DNA from: CAYGLF01 sp964350945
GTDB taxonomy: Bacteria > Chlamydiota > Chlamydiia > Chlamydiales > JAAZZY01
Assembly: GCA_964350945.1 (NCBI GenBank)
Contig: CAYGLF010000007.1
Span: forward strand, 1 to 64,000
Direction of reading: 5' to 3'
DNA: 64,000 bases
Positions 1 through 7,720 of this stretch are shown piece by piece. Under the pieces are notes generated by a model that was not told the DNA's origin, searched no databases, and saw only the letters and a list, made by a program, of their open reading frames with translations. Made by a program: the position numbers and the translations under genes. Position 1 is the first letter of the stretch; each line of letters opens with the position of its first letter.

Positions 1-62
1 TATATAGAGTTATTTATGGAGCCATCTTTTTTAGTTTTAGGCAAGGAAACAGCGAACTGGAA

Positions 63-74
63 CCCCCCCCCCCC
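63..74. repeat. 12-base poly-C tract
   Basis: Twelve consecutive C residues lie in the non-coding start of the window, about 200 bases upstream of the first gene. A tract of this length is prone to slippage. No promoter element around it could be fixed, so a regulatory role is only a possibility; it may also be a sequencing-sensitive spot. Confidence 0.6.
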
Positions 75-277
75 ATTCGTTGCCAACATTTCAATTGACG
101 GCATAGCGATTATTTTTTATAGAGAGGGAGGTGAATGAAATAGGTTTAAAATTATCCCCCCCAGGATTTAACTTTCTAAAGTGACCCCAAGCCTCCTGGG
201 GTGCTACTTAAAAAGTCTCTTTCTTTTCATCCAGCCCAACAGTAGCTGATTTGTAAGCTATATAGAGGAAGAAAAGC

Positions 278-541
278 ATGGATGTTTTAAAACTGTCTAT
301 TATTATTGTGATTGCTCTGGGCCTGCAATTTTACATATTAATTTTTTCAAGTTGGCTTGATAAAAGATGGGCCGTTTCAAAGGAGGATATGCCAGAAAAG
401 GCTCCGTATAAAAGTCTAAAGACTATCGTTTACCTCGCCATAGTATTTGTCTTATATGGGGGCGCAATGCTTGCTTGTTTTTTTTCCATAATCACTTTCA
501 TCCCCAATTCTTATAAATTATTCCCCAATTTCCTTGTCTAA
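278..541 (+). CDS. small membrane protein, unknown function
   Basis: The 87-residue product has two hydrophobic segments, about residues 5-24 and 48-73, separated by a short charged stretch containing WLDKRW. It is probably a two-span membrane protein with a short soluble loop. The ATG at 278 is preceded by a GAGGAAG Shine-Dalgarno-like stretch about 8 bases upstream, which supports the start. No family is recognised. It stands alone, transcribed toward the minus-strand secreted-protein gene that ends at 621. I see no motif that would give a function. Confidence 0.6.
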   Translation: MDVLKLSIIIVIALGLQFYILIFSSWLDKRWAVSKEDMPEKAPYKSLKTIVYLAIVFVLYGGAMLACFFSIITFIPNSYKLFPNFLV

Positions 542-620
542 AAGCATTAGCTCTAAGCCCTAATCATATAGTCGAGAATCAGTCAAAACCAGGCCCTGCA
601 TCAAAAAAGAAGATCTCAAC

Positions 621-1421
621 TTAACTACATAAGCTGTCTAATGCCATATTTAAGCGGTTCTTTGAGTTCTTATATCTATCCCAGGATTCCTCTAACTCCT
701 CTTCATAAATGGAGCCTAACTGTTTAACTTCTTCTGAATTGGGATTGCCCATAAACACTACAGGATTCATCTTGCAACCACTGGGGGTCTTCAAATCAAT
801 TCGGCAATAAGTCTCTGTTTGGGGCGGAGGGGTTTCCCTTGTAAGGTTCCCTGTCATAGTTTTAAATGCCTTGGAGGATTCTGCTCCATATCCATATAAA
901 ATTCCCAATAACATATGGTCTCCATGTAACAGAGTGAAAAGAGGTTGACCTTCCTCCAACTTAGACATAAATTTATCGGGTGTAAAATCAGATCCCAGGA
1001 TTTCTCGAAACAAGTGTTCATTTTTGATCAAACTGGACTTGAAAGGCGCTTTATTAATCAGATCTATCCTCAAAAGTCTATAAGCCTCTGAATCTCCATA
1101 ATAATGGGCTACAAAAATATAATTGGGATGAGGAAATAGATATTCATTTTCTTTAAATGCGTACCAACCCCTTAAGGCCAATACATCTTTAAATCTCTTG
1201 TCCGGGTACTTAATAGCTATACATATATTACAAGCAGGTTTTGTATTGAAAAACAGAAGATGGGCAGCTAAGTCCTTTTTAAGAGCCGTCTCAAAAAATA
1301 TGCCCATGCAATAACGATCAAAAAAAGAAATTTTTTTCATTTTTTCATCTATATTACTCCCAAAAAGAGAGCTGCTTAAAAATAAGCTGAAGCAAATAAT
1401 ATAGGATTTAAGCACTCTCAC
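621..1421 (-). CDS. secreted protein of a plasmid-expanded family (copy 1)
   Basis: The 266-residue product begins with a typical signal peptide (hydrophobic core about residues 7-21, then FGSN), so export is likely. It is clearly homologous to the product of 58339-59148: both have a FFNTKP block, an EILGS-F block, a YGAESSKAF or GEESSKAF block, and a C-terminal NPNS-EVKQL segment followed by W-YK-SK. The gene at 5192-6127 is a more distant member (shared GYG-ESS) and 3990-4240 is a dead copy. The start overlaps the stop of the upstream zinc-finger gene by 4 bases (ATGA), so the two are probably translated together. The function is unknown; a secreted host-interaction role is inference. Confidence 0.8.
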   Translation of the reverse strand: MRVLKSYIICFSLFLSSSLFGSNIDEKMKKISFFDRYCMGIFFETALKKDLAAHLLFFNTKPACNICIAIKYPDKRFKDVLALRGWYAFKENEYLFPHPNYIFVAHYYGDSEAYRLLRIDLINKAPFKSSLIKNEHLFREILGSDFTPDKFMSKLEEGQPLFTLLHGDHMLLGILYGYGAESSKAFKTMTGNLTRETPPPQTETYCRIDLKTPSGCKMNPVVFMGNPNSEEVKQLGSIYEEELEESWDRYKNSKNRLNMALDSLCS

Positions 1422-1672
1422 CTTGCCTTACCACAAAAAGCACATCTCCATACACTTTTCAAATTATAACGCCGACAATTAGAATTCAAACATCTCCAAT
1501 ATTTGTCTTTGGGGAAATTATCGTCATTAACCAGCCTCTTAAAAGGGTTACTCTCTTTAATTAAACATAAAAGAAATTTCCTGTTTTGAGGGGTTTTTTC
1601 TTGAGCCCTTGTTTCTTCCCTATTTAGTGAGACAAGAGGGTTTTGATAACAACTTATTGCTTGGATATTCAT
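1418..1672 (-). CDS. small RanBP2-type zinc-finger protein (copy 1)
   Basis: The 84-residue product ends in a zinc finger with W59, C61, C66, N70, C77 and C80, which fits the RanBP2/NZF pattern W-x-C-x(2-4)-C-x3-N-x6-C-x2-C. In eukaryotes such fingers bind ubiquitin or single-stranded RNA; they are unusual in bacteria. The ATG at 1672 is preferred over the GTG at 1684 because GAGGT lies 6 bases before it and because it aligns with the start of the paralogue at 59150-59401. The N-terminal half is polar and has no signal peptide. The gene overlaps the following secreted-protein gene by 4 bases, and the same pairing recurs at 58.3-59.4 kb. Confidence 0.75.
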   Translation of the reverse strand: MNIQAISCYQNPLVSLNREETRAQEKTPQNRKFLLCLIKESNPFKRLVNDDNFPKDKYWRCLNSNCRRYNLKSVWRCAFCGKAR

Positions 1673-1872
1673 GACGTACCTCACATGTTACACCAGAGGA
1701 TAGTGTTAAAAGAGGGGATTATATGCAACAATAATGCTCACAGCTTCAACAGCACCCCAATTTATCCCACAAAAAAACCTAGGAACTCCAAATTTAATCT
1801 TCATAGAAATGACAGCTTAATGTAAAAGTATGTTCATATTCATAATTTTATTTAGGTGTAAATTATTAACTT

Positions 1873-2202
1873 ATGGAACTTGAAAAGGCATTTATTCAAG
1901 AGCAAAAACTAAATAAGATCGCAGCATATGCACCGTATCTGCATTGTATAGGATTCACCACCTTGTTGCTTTTAAGCTCATTTAAATCAAAATATTATGC
2001 TGAAATAACTCAGGGTCTAACCTATACCTTTTTAATTCTAACTTTTGTAATAAATCGCATCTATATTCATGCAGGCAAAGAACTTGAAAAGCTCCGGGAG
2101 CTCTCTGGAAAAGAGAAAAAACAACGAAAAATTGAATATCTTATGAAATTTTTCGCTCCCATTGTTTTTTGGACGGGGTGTATCTTGATACTCCCAAATT
2201 AA
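1873..2202 (+). CDS. small membrane protein, unknown function
   Basis: The 109-residue product has three hydrophobic segments at about residues 22-36, 43-62 and 91-108, with a charged helix (ELEKLRELSGKEKKQRK) between the second and third. It is probably an inner-membrane protein with a cytoplasmic basic loop. No clear Shine-Dalgarno precedes the ATG. The gene is followed after 31 bases by another membrane-protein gene on the same strand, so the two may form a small operon. No family is recognised. Confidence 0.6.
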   Translation: MELEKAFIQEQKLNKIAAYAPYLHCIGFTTLLLLSSFKSKYYAEITQGLTYTFLILTFVINRIYIHAGKELEKLRELSGKEKKQRKIEYLMKFFAPIVFWTGCILILPN

Positions 2203-2233
2203 CTATACGGAAATAATAGAATTAATTTAGATT

Positions 2234-3145
2234 GTGCGACGGATCATCCTAAACAAAGTGTTCTATATGACAGCAACATCAAAAGTATATACATTCCGAC
2301 CGATTCACATCATATATTTTAGTGTTCCTTGGGCTTTAATGGGCTTTGCAAAGGCTTTTAGCCTAAAGGCGGCCGTTACAATGCATCCTCTGCCATTTGC
2401 AGGATTTCTTGGATTGGGTTGTTTAACTGGAGTAATTGCCTACATGTCTTTTTTTCGAAAGGACTTTAATTTAGAGATTAAAATCCCAGAAATCTATGTA
2501 GGGTTACTGGGAGCTCTTAGCATCTTTACTCTATTTACAGCTCCAAGGGTTGTCCCTCAAGATGGCTTGATATATCAAGTCTACATGCTTTCTCTTATGC
2601 TGCTTGGGGTGGTTGTTCTTTTGGCCTTCAAAGGGAAAAACTGGTTATTCAAATCTATTTTTCTAACCGCTATGCTCCCATTCGGAAGCATCGTTTTGTT
2701 AAAAGATTTACCCTTTGCTGATTTCCATAAACTTAACGCGGGCCCTCTATTATTCTCTGCTTTTATTTTTATAACTTTGGCGTTAAAAAATTTAGAGATT
2801 AAACGGGTGTTATTGAATATGAGTGGATTTTTAATCATAATGAGTTTTTTTGGGTTAAGTCAGATTTCCTTTACAAAAGAAATGATCCCCGTTCAAACAA
2901 ATCTAGCGCTATCTGGAGTTTTACTCACCTGGGGGATCTGTATTTTGGTTGAGCTGAGTGGGTTTTTAGAAATAGTACAAGCTTTTCTCTCTCTGCCTCT
3001 AGTATCGATGACTTACGTTACGACTCTTGGCCATATTCAGAGAAATGGCTGGTTCGTAATTGTTCCAATACTTTTGCTATCTTATGGTGCATTAACTATT
3101 GTGGCTTCGTTCCAAGAAGAACACAAGAAACTGGCTAAAAATTAG
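2234..3145 (+). CDS. polytopic membrane protein, unknown function
   Basis: The product of up to 303 residues is almost entirely hydrophobic, with roughly nine membrane spans separated by short loops, like a small permease or integral membrane enzyme. No family motif could be identified. The longest frame begins with GTG at 2234; an ATG at 2267 gives a 292-residue protein starting MTATSK. Neither start has a convincing Shine-Dalgarno, so the N-terminus is open. It follows another membrane-protein gene by 31 bases. The 280 bases after its stop hold no gene. Confidence 0.65.
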   Translation: MRRIILNKVFYMTATSKVYTFRPIHIIYFSVPWALMGFAKAFSLKAAVTMHPLPFAGFLGLGCLTGVIAYMSFFRKDFNLEIKIPEIYVGLLGALSIFTLFTAPRVVPQDGLIYQVYMLSLMLLGVVVLLAFKGKNWLFKSIFLTAMLPFGSIVLLKDLPFADFHKLNAGPLLFSAFIFITLALKNLEIKRVLLNMSGFLIIMSFFGLSQISFTKEMIPVQTNLALSGVLLTWGICILVELSGFLEIVQAFLSLPLVSMTYVTTLGHIQRNGWFVIVPILLLSYGALTIVASFQEEHKKLAKN

Positions 3146-3425
3146 CCCCTTCTTGCAAATACCAAACATTACTATCTAGACCTTCTAAAGAAACAACAAA
3201 CCCCTTTTGAATCACTAAATTCACATCTCAGACGATCCAAGTCAAGATAGCTTTAGAAACTAACTCCCACACGCCCATATATTCTAACAGTTCTGCCTTT
3301 CAAATTCCCATTGACTCTTTGCTTGGATTTTTCTATAGATCTGCTTTATGAGCTAAAGGCGCCTGGGGTCCTATTATATGTCAAAAAACGCCCCATATTC
3401 ACTGCCTTAGGAGGGTAATTTCAGG

Positions 3426-3737
3426 ATGAAAACTAAAGATCACCAGCATAGAATCCTTCTATTATGGACAAAGTTTGAGGTGTTTGTATTTCTTTTGTCG
3501 ACACTAATTTCTTTTCTCATGAACCCTGTATTTAGGAATGTGCTGACATGGACCTTCCTTCTAAACACCCTCATCATATTCGCTTGTATTTCACTAGGAC
3601 TCCTTGCGGTAATCCTAGAAATGTCAGTGGCTTTGAGAAAAGCTCCATTAGACGTCAAGGTGGTTATTACTACAGGAGTTTTATTGCTGTTGTGCGGGAC
3701 ATATTTCTTATCTCAGCACGTATCTGGATTTGCATGA
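3426..3737 (+). CDS. small membrane protein, unknown function
   Basis: The 103-residue product has three hydrophobic segments (about residues 16-33, 41-64 and 78-94). AGGAGG lies about 10 bases before the ATG, which supports translation. It converges with the ribbon-helix-helix gene, the stop codons being only two bases apart. Alternative frames over the same bases lack a good start. No family is recognised; it belongs to the population of small orphan membrane proteins seen across this plasmid. Confidence 0.6.
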   Translation: MKTKDHQHRILLLWTKFEVFVFLLSTLISFLMNPVFRNVLTWTFLLNTLIIFACISLGLLAVILEMSVALRKAPLDVKVVITTGVLLLLCGTYFLSQHVSGFA

Positions 3738-3739
3738 GT

Positions 3740-3934
3740 CTAAAAAACACTTTGTTTATTAGCAGGATAACAGGTCTCTACAGCTCGCCTTATAGCTTCC
3801 GATATAGTCACAATCTTACCTTCCTGGGTCGACATTTGGATTGCCATCCTCTCAACCTGAGAGAGCTGTTCTTTAGATAGACAAACACTTACTCTTTTCT
3901 CATTTTTTACAGATACGATTTTAGGCATGAACAT
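3740..3934 (-). CDS. ribbon-helix-helix (CopG/Arc-like) DNA-binding protein
   Basis: The product of about 64 residues has the layout of a small ribbon-helix-helix protein: a beta strand (RVSVCLS), a first helix (EQLSQVERMAIQM), and a second helix starting TISEAIRRAVE. Such proteins bind DNA as dimers and often act as antitoxins or plasmid repressors. Three starts are close together (GTG 3940, ATG 3934, ATG 3928); the choice is uncertain. No toxin-like partner is adjacent: it converges with a membrane-protein gene and its upstream side holds only a decayed gene. An orphan regulator or relic of a toxin-antitoxin pair is possible. Confidence 0.65.
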   Translation of the reverse strand: MFMPKIVSVKNEKRVSVCLSKEQLSQVERMAIQMSTQEGKIVTISEAIRRAVETCYPANKQSVF

Positions 3935-3989
3935 TTCCACATAACTTGGTTTAGGTAGTCACATCATACAAAGAGAGGGTTTTATTGGA

Positions 3990-4240
3990 AATAGAAGATC
4001 TCAACCTATTGATAGAGACTTCCCAGTGTCATCGTTAGATGGCTCTTTGAATTTTTATACCTACCTCAAGCTTCCTTAAATCCCTTTTCATAAATAGATT
4101 TCAAATACTTAGCCTCTGAAGAGTTTAAGGGCCAAACACTCCTGGTTTTATTTTAGCACACTTAAGGGCTTGAAGATCAATTCAATGATAGGTTTATATT
4201 TGTGGGATGTTGTTTTTTGGGGAGACTTCTCCATCTAATA
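3990..4240 (-). pseudogene. decayed C-terminal part of the secreted-protein family
   Basis: Translating the minus strand across this stretch gives TYH-stop-IDLQALKC, then, after a frame change, NSSEAKYLKSIYEKGFKEA-stop and RYKNSK. These match the C-terminal third of the secreted protein at 621-1421 (TY-R-IDLKTPSGC, NSEEVKQLGSIYEEELEES-W, RYKNSK). At least two in-frame stop codons (one replacing the conserved W) and one frameshift make it a pseudogene. The homology continues into the 3' flank (AGAAGATCTCAACCTA against AGAAGATCTCAACTTA), so this was a gene duplication followed by decay. The N-terminal two thirds are gone. Confidence 0.8.
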
Positions 4241-4342
4241 TTATTAAATAGACAAATGCAGTTAGATCCCCTTATAGTTATTCTTAAGAATCTAACCTTA
4301 AACTATTTATTTTAAAAATAAAAAACCAGAAAGAGGCCTATT

Positions 4343-5140
4343 ATGTCAATTCAAGCAATCCAATTACCTCAAAATATTATGGCCCTGGATTTTCAGGGAA
4401 TTTTAGACCGACGATTGAAAGCAGCAGTAGAACAAATGGATCTATCTTCAATTAAAAAACTTATTGACCAAGGAGCCAGCCCAAATATCAACATAGAAAC
4501 CAATTATCAATATAATTTAGATTCAAGTCTTTTGGCAATGTTCAATGACAAGGAATACTTTACAGGCGTGCTTTATAAGAAAATAGACGAGATGGATGAC
4601 GATGACCCCGTTGCGAGAAATTACTATATTATTTCAGACGGTATGCAATCTAGCTGGGATGCTGAAGAATTTGTTAATCGGTATACTCCTGAGTGCCGTG
4701 AAGCCATAAGAGAAATAATTCTCTGTAGTTATAATCAAACAAATGAGCTCGATGATATAATTGGCCAAGAGGAAACCGTCCTCCTTTTTGAGTTCGCCTT
4801 ACAGATAAAAGATTTAAATCTCATCAAGAAACTACTTGAGAAGGATGTATTAATTCAGCCTCAAAATTGGTCTGCAGCCACATTTTTCCCTAAAGAGCAT
4901 TTCACACAAAAAAATATTGAAATTATTGAGACTGTGTTATCTAGTGGATTTTCGCTTCAAGACCTTTTGGCAAAAGATGAGACATTTGAATCGATTCTAG
5001 AAGCTGCTGAAATCACTGAGTCACAACTGTTAGTCTCCTATTTGGAAGAACACAATATATATTTAGAAGAAAGATGTTGCGGCAGATACCAAATAGAGAA
5101 ATATTCACTAGAATCATTGATTGTTCAAAACCTTGAATGA
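4343..5140 (+). CDS. divergent ankyrin-like protein, paralogue of 50002-50865
   Basis: The 265-residue product starts with an ankyrin-like unit (DLSSIKKLIDQGASPNIN, about residues 33-50). Its second half is clearly homologous to the product of 50002-50865: LFEFALQIKDLNLIKKLLEK against LFELAVELGDTDLFNLLFEK, then FSLQDLLAKDETFESILE against FRMEDLLNADETLEDILE. AGAGG lies about 8 bases before the ATG. Ankyrin-type repeats mediate protein binding, and in chlamydia-like symbionts such proteins are often effector candidates. No signal peptide is seen. It converges with the secreted-protein gene ending at 5192. Confidence 0.7.
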   Translation: MSIQAIQLPQNIMALDFQGILDRRLKAAVEQMDLSSIKKLIDQGASPNINIETNYQYNLDSSLLAMFNDKEYFTGVLYKKIDEMDDDDPVARNYYIISDGMQSSWDAEEFVNRYTPECREAIREIILCSYNQTNELDDIIGQEETVLLFEFALQIKDLNLIKKLLEKDVLIQPQNWSAATFFPKEHFTQKNIEIIETVLSSGFSLQDLLAKDETFESILEAAEITESQLLVSYLEEHNIYLEERCCGRYQIEKYSLESLIVQNLE

Positions 5141-5191
5141 AATAGATGAAGGGATAACTAACTTTAACAGAAGACTCTCATTTAGCAGACA

Positions 5192-6127
5192 CTAAGAATT
5201 TAGTTTTTTTAAGGTCTTTTTTAAAAACTGTTTGTCATTCAGTAGCCTGTTGGATTTCTTATGATACTTTTTGTAGTTTTTAATAAGCTGTTTGACTTCT
5301 CTTGATTTTGAAGCATAAGCAAATGGGATCATAACATCCCCGGGCTCTTTGTTTTGGCCTATTCCATGGTTCGTGAAATCTTGCATTAATTGTTTCAGGT
5401 GCCCCCATTTTTCATGGTGTTTATCGATATACTCGGACAAGAGCCTATCAAAGTCCTCCTGGGTATCTCCGTTTCTAGGAATGTGGTCAGCGTATCCGCT
5501 TGAATAAAACTCATTAACCAGGGCAGTGCTTTTTTCGTAGGCTATGGAGCTTTCAACTCCATAACCAAGAGCAATGCCCTGAAGCGATACCTTCCCCCTA
5601 AAACATCTAAAAAAGCCATCCGAGACAATAAGATCTAGAATATCCTTTGCCGTACAACCTTCCCCAAAACTCTTTTTGAAAGATGCTTTATTGTTATTAA
5701 AAATACGTTGAAAAGCTTTTTTATTAATCAGAGTGAGGCGTATACGAGAATCGTCATAGCATGTTGAGAAACTGTTTTTTGCCAAAAAAATAAACTGGTC
5801 GTTTTTTAGATCTACCTTCTTAAGGGCTAGATAACCAAGAGTCATTTTTTTATTATAGTCTGATTCCAGCTCAGAGCCTAAGGATTCGTCAGCTAGAAGC
5901 TTAAATCCTCCGACATAGAGAGGCTTCTGCCCGCACAAAACATATCCGAATGTATCAGTTTCAAATAACTCACCGAAAAAATCTTTCAGATAGCCCTTTT
6001 CGGCAGCTGAAAGATTTTCACATGAGTAGTTGTGAAAGTTATTAGGTTGATAATTATCACCAGCAAGGAAGCTTGATGAACAGGCAAGGACAAATATAAT
6101 AATTTTTAGATATAGTTGATCTAACAT
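5192..6127 (-). CDS. secreted protein, distant member of the duplicated family
   Basis: The 311-residue product has a signal peptide (hydrophobic residues 6-22, then AGDN). It shows the family landmarks in the same order as the products of 621-1421 and 58339-59148: a block around FFGELF, a residue run ending in L-LINK-AF, an ALGYGVESS-AYE block equivalent to YGYGAESSKAF, and a C-terminal S-EVKQL segment. It has a basic lysine-rich tail. Unlike the other two copies it has no zinc-finger gene directly upstream. The function is unknown. Confidence 0.7.
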   Translation of the reverse strand: MLDQLYLKIIIFVLACSSSFLAGDNYQPNNFHNYSCENLSAAEKGYLKDFFGELFETDTFGYVLCGQKPLYVGGFKLLADESLGSELESDYNKKMTLGYLALKKVDLKNDQFIFLAKNSFSTCYDDSRIRLTLINKKAFQRIFNNNKASFKKSFGEGCTAKDILDLIVSDGFFRCFRGKVSLQGIALGYGVESSIAYEKSTALVNEFYSSGYADHIPRNGDTQEDFDRLLSEYIDKHHEKWGHLKQLMQDFTNHGIGQNKEPGDVMIPFAYASKSREVKQLIKNYKKYHKKSNRLLNDKQFLKKTLKKLNS

Positions 6128-6264
6128 GTTTTTTTAAATGGTTAGTCTATGGAGTTTTACCAAACCCATCGATCTCACAATAGATGAGTATCTCAAATCT
6201 ATCAAACTAAAAGCTACTAACCTGCTGAAAAAAGCATATTTCACACTTAAAAATTCAAGTGAGG

Positions 6265-6558
6265 CTACATCTCAAAATCACTACACTTACATCTATTCCA
6301 GCAAAGAGGTCTTGGGCACCCTCCGCAAAATGTATCAAAAAGAGCATGTCCACAAATAGCTAAATCTGACTGTTTTTTTGCTTCAAACTGCTTCGATCCT
6401 TTTTCGCATGTGGTTTTTTCATACAATAATTTGAAGCAATCGTTCCTGTAGAAATCTTTATGTGTGAGATAGAGATCATAAGCAGCATTATTGATGGGTT
6501 TACTTTCTGATTTACAGCCACAAGGCACATAAACTGATTTAGAAACTGAAGTCAACAT
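6265..6558 (-). CDS. small cysteine-rich protein, unknown function
   Basis: The 97-residue product has an N-terminal CGC, two central cysteines, and a dense C-terminal cluster (CGH, CGGCPRPLC, CKC) that looks able to bind a metal or form disulphides. There is no signal peptide, so metal binding in the cytosol is the likelier reading. The start is strongly supported by AAGGAGG five bases before the ATG. It is an orphan gene between the secreted-protein gene and the recombinase region. No family is recognised; the cysteine spacing does not fit a RanBP2 finger. Confidence 0.65.
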   Translation of the reverse strand: MLTSVSKSVYVPCGCKSESKPINNAAYDLYLTHKDFYRNDCFKLLYEKTTCEKGSKQFEAKKQSDLAICGHALFDTFCGGCPRPLCWNRCKCSDFEM

Positions 6559-6718
6559 TTGATCCTCCTTATAAAGTTTTTGTTAAGAATAAAGTATCTG
6601 TAATGTAAATTTTCTTATCAACCTTTATTTGAAATCCATTATTTGATCTCGTTAATTTTGGGCTCGATTAACAAAAAGCTATACTGGATCGACAACAATC
6701 TTTCTTTATTGAGATTTT

Positions 6719-6741
6719 AAAAGTAAGACGGTCTTACTTTT
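6719..6741. promoter_or_regulatory. parS-like palindrome (outlying copy)
   Basis: A 23-base palindrome with 11-base arms AAAAGTAAGAC around one central base. The same sequence occurs four times upstream of parA (27361-27911). Here it lies 170 bases upstream of the serine recombinase gene. It is probably a binding site for a plasmid partition or regulatory protein; a role for that protein in recombinase control is inference. Confidence 0.75.
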
Positions 6742-6765
6742 GAAAATAAAGAGTAAACCAAATAA

Positions 6766-6797
6766 CCCTTCCAGAAAACGATCGTTTTCTGGAAGGG
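6766..6797. repeat. perfect 32-base palindrome
   Basis: Each arm is CCCTTCCAGAAAACGA, giving a perfect 16-base-arm palindrome with no spacer. It lies 24 bases from the parS-like palindrome and about 110 bases before the recombinase gene. It could be an operator, part of a recombination site for the recombinase, or a hairpin. It is not followed by a T-run in the direction of the preceding gene, which argues against a simple terminator. Confidence 0.75.
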
Positions 6798-6910
6798 AGG
6801 AAGTAATTATTTTTAAATAGTTCTTGTCGAGATAGCATGTATTCCGTAAACTCTTTCCAGTATTCAAAGTGTAATAATTAGACGCTCTGGAGACTTTTTG
6901 GAGGGTTCTT

Positions 6911-7462
6911 ATGAAAATAGGGTATGCAAGAGTTTCAACTTTAGAACAAAACCTTGATTTACAAATAGACGCATTAAAATTGGCTGGGTGTGAAAAAATC
7001 ATAACCGATGAAGTTAGTGGTTCTACTTCCGAAAGGCCAGGCCTGAAAAAGCTAAAAGAAGGCTTGTTACGAGCTGGTGATGTTCTAGTGGTGTGGCGTC
7101 TTGATAGGCTGGGAAGATCTTTAAAACATCTCATAGAGTGGGTGCAGTCTTTAAATGAAGCTCACATAGCCTTTCTGAGTCTTCAGGAGAATATAGATAC
7201 TTCTACTTCAACAGGGGAGTTAGTCTTTCACTTGTTTGGAGCTCTTGCTCAGTTTGAGCGGAATCTCATCCGTGAACGAACAAAGGCTGGCCTGAGCGCT
7301 GCTAGAGTGAGAGGCAGGCTGGGTGGCCGGCCAAAAACTGTGATTGGCAAAAAGCTAGAACATGCATTGAAACTCTATCAAGACAAGAAACACACTATCA
7401 AGGAAATTGAAGAAATTACAGGAATTAAAAAATCTAGCTTGTATAACCATTTACCCAGATAA
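6911..7462 (+). CDS. serine recombinase (resolvase/invertase family)
   Basis: The 183-residue product is a small serine recombinase. The catalytic serine is S9 in YARVST, followed by the conserved VVWRLDRLGRS and ERTKAGLSAARVRGRLGGRP segments, and a C-terminal helix-turn-helix of about 40 residues (IKEIEEITGIKKSSLYNH). The length is normal for resolvases and invertases. TTGGAGGG lies just before the ATG. On a large plasmid it may resolve multimers or invert a segment. The palindromes at 6719-6797 upstream are candidate sites, and no transposase is adjacent, so it is not an obvious transposon relic. Confidence 0.92.
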   Translation: MKIGYARVSTLEQNLDLQIDALKLAGCEKIITDEVSGSTSERPGLKKLKEGLLRAGDVLVVWRLDRLGRSLKHLIEWVQSLNEAHIAFLSLQENIDTSTSTGELVFHLFGALAQFERNLIRERTKAGLSAARVRGRLGGRPKTVIGKKLEHALKLYQDKKHTIKEIEEITGIKKSSLYNHLPR

Positions 7463-7618
7463 TTTTAAACTCATAAAAAAAGGGTTTTTATCTTTGAAAA
7501 ATGCAATAAAGGAACGGGGACACAACTCATAAATCTCTAAAAATAAATGGTTGATATCTTTATTTTTTATAGCTAACATAGAGGTTGCTTGAGTTTAAAA
7601 AAATTCGAAGGTTTTAAT

Positions 7619-7720
7619 ATGAATGTTTTAAATACACTTTTCACGAGCGATTCTTTAAATCTTATGCTTATGAGTGTTTTAAATACACTTTTCACGAGCG
7701 ATCCTTTAAAGATTATGCTA
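7619..7720 (+). repeat. 51-base tandem duplication inside a coding region
   Basis: Two adjacent 51-base units encode MNVLNTLFTSDSLNLML and MSVLNTLFTSDPLKIML, 17 residues each, differing at few positions. They form the N-terminus of the membrane protein gene. The high identity points to a recent duplication that kept the frame. Confidence 0.85.

Noticed and set aside
1643..1825. A 60-codon plus-strand open frame between the zinc-finger gene and 1873
   Set aside because: It has low-complexity composition, no Shine-Dalgarno, and overlaps the start of the zinc-finger gene.
6138..6359. A 73-codon plus-strand open frame
   Set aside because: It has no ribosome-binding site and overlaps the 3' end of a cysteine-rich minus-strand gene that has a perfect one.
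6766..6797. Rho-independent terminator
   Set aside because: The palindrome has no T-run on either side and no gene ends at a suitable distance.
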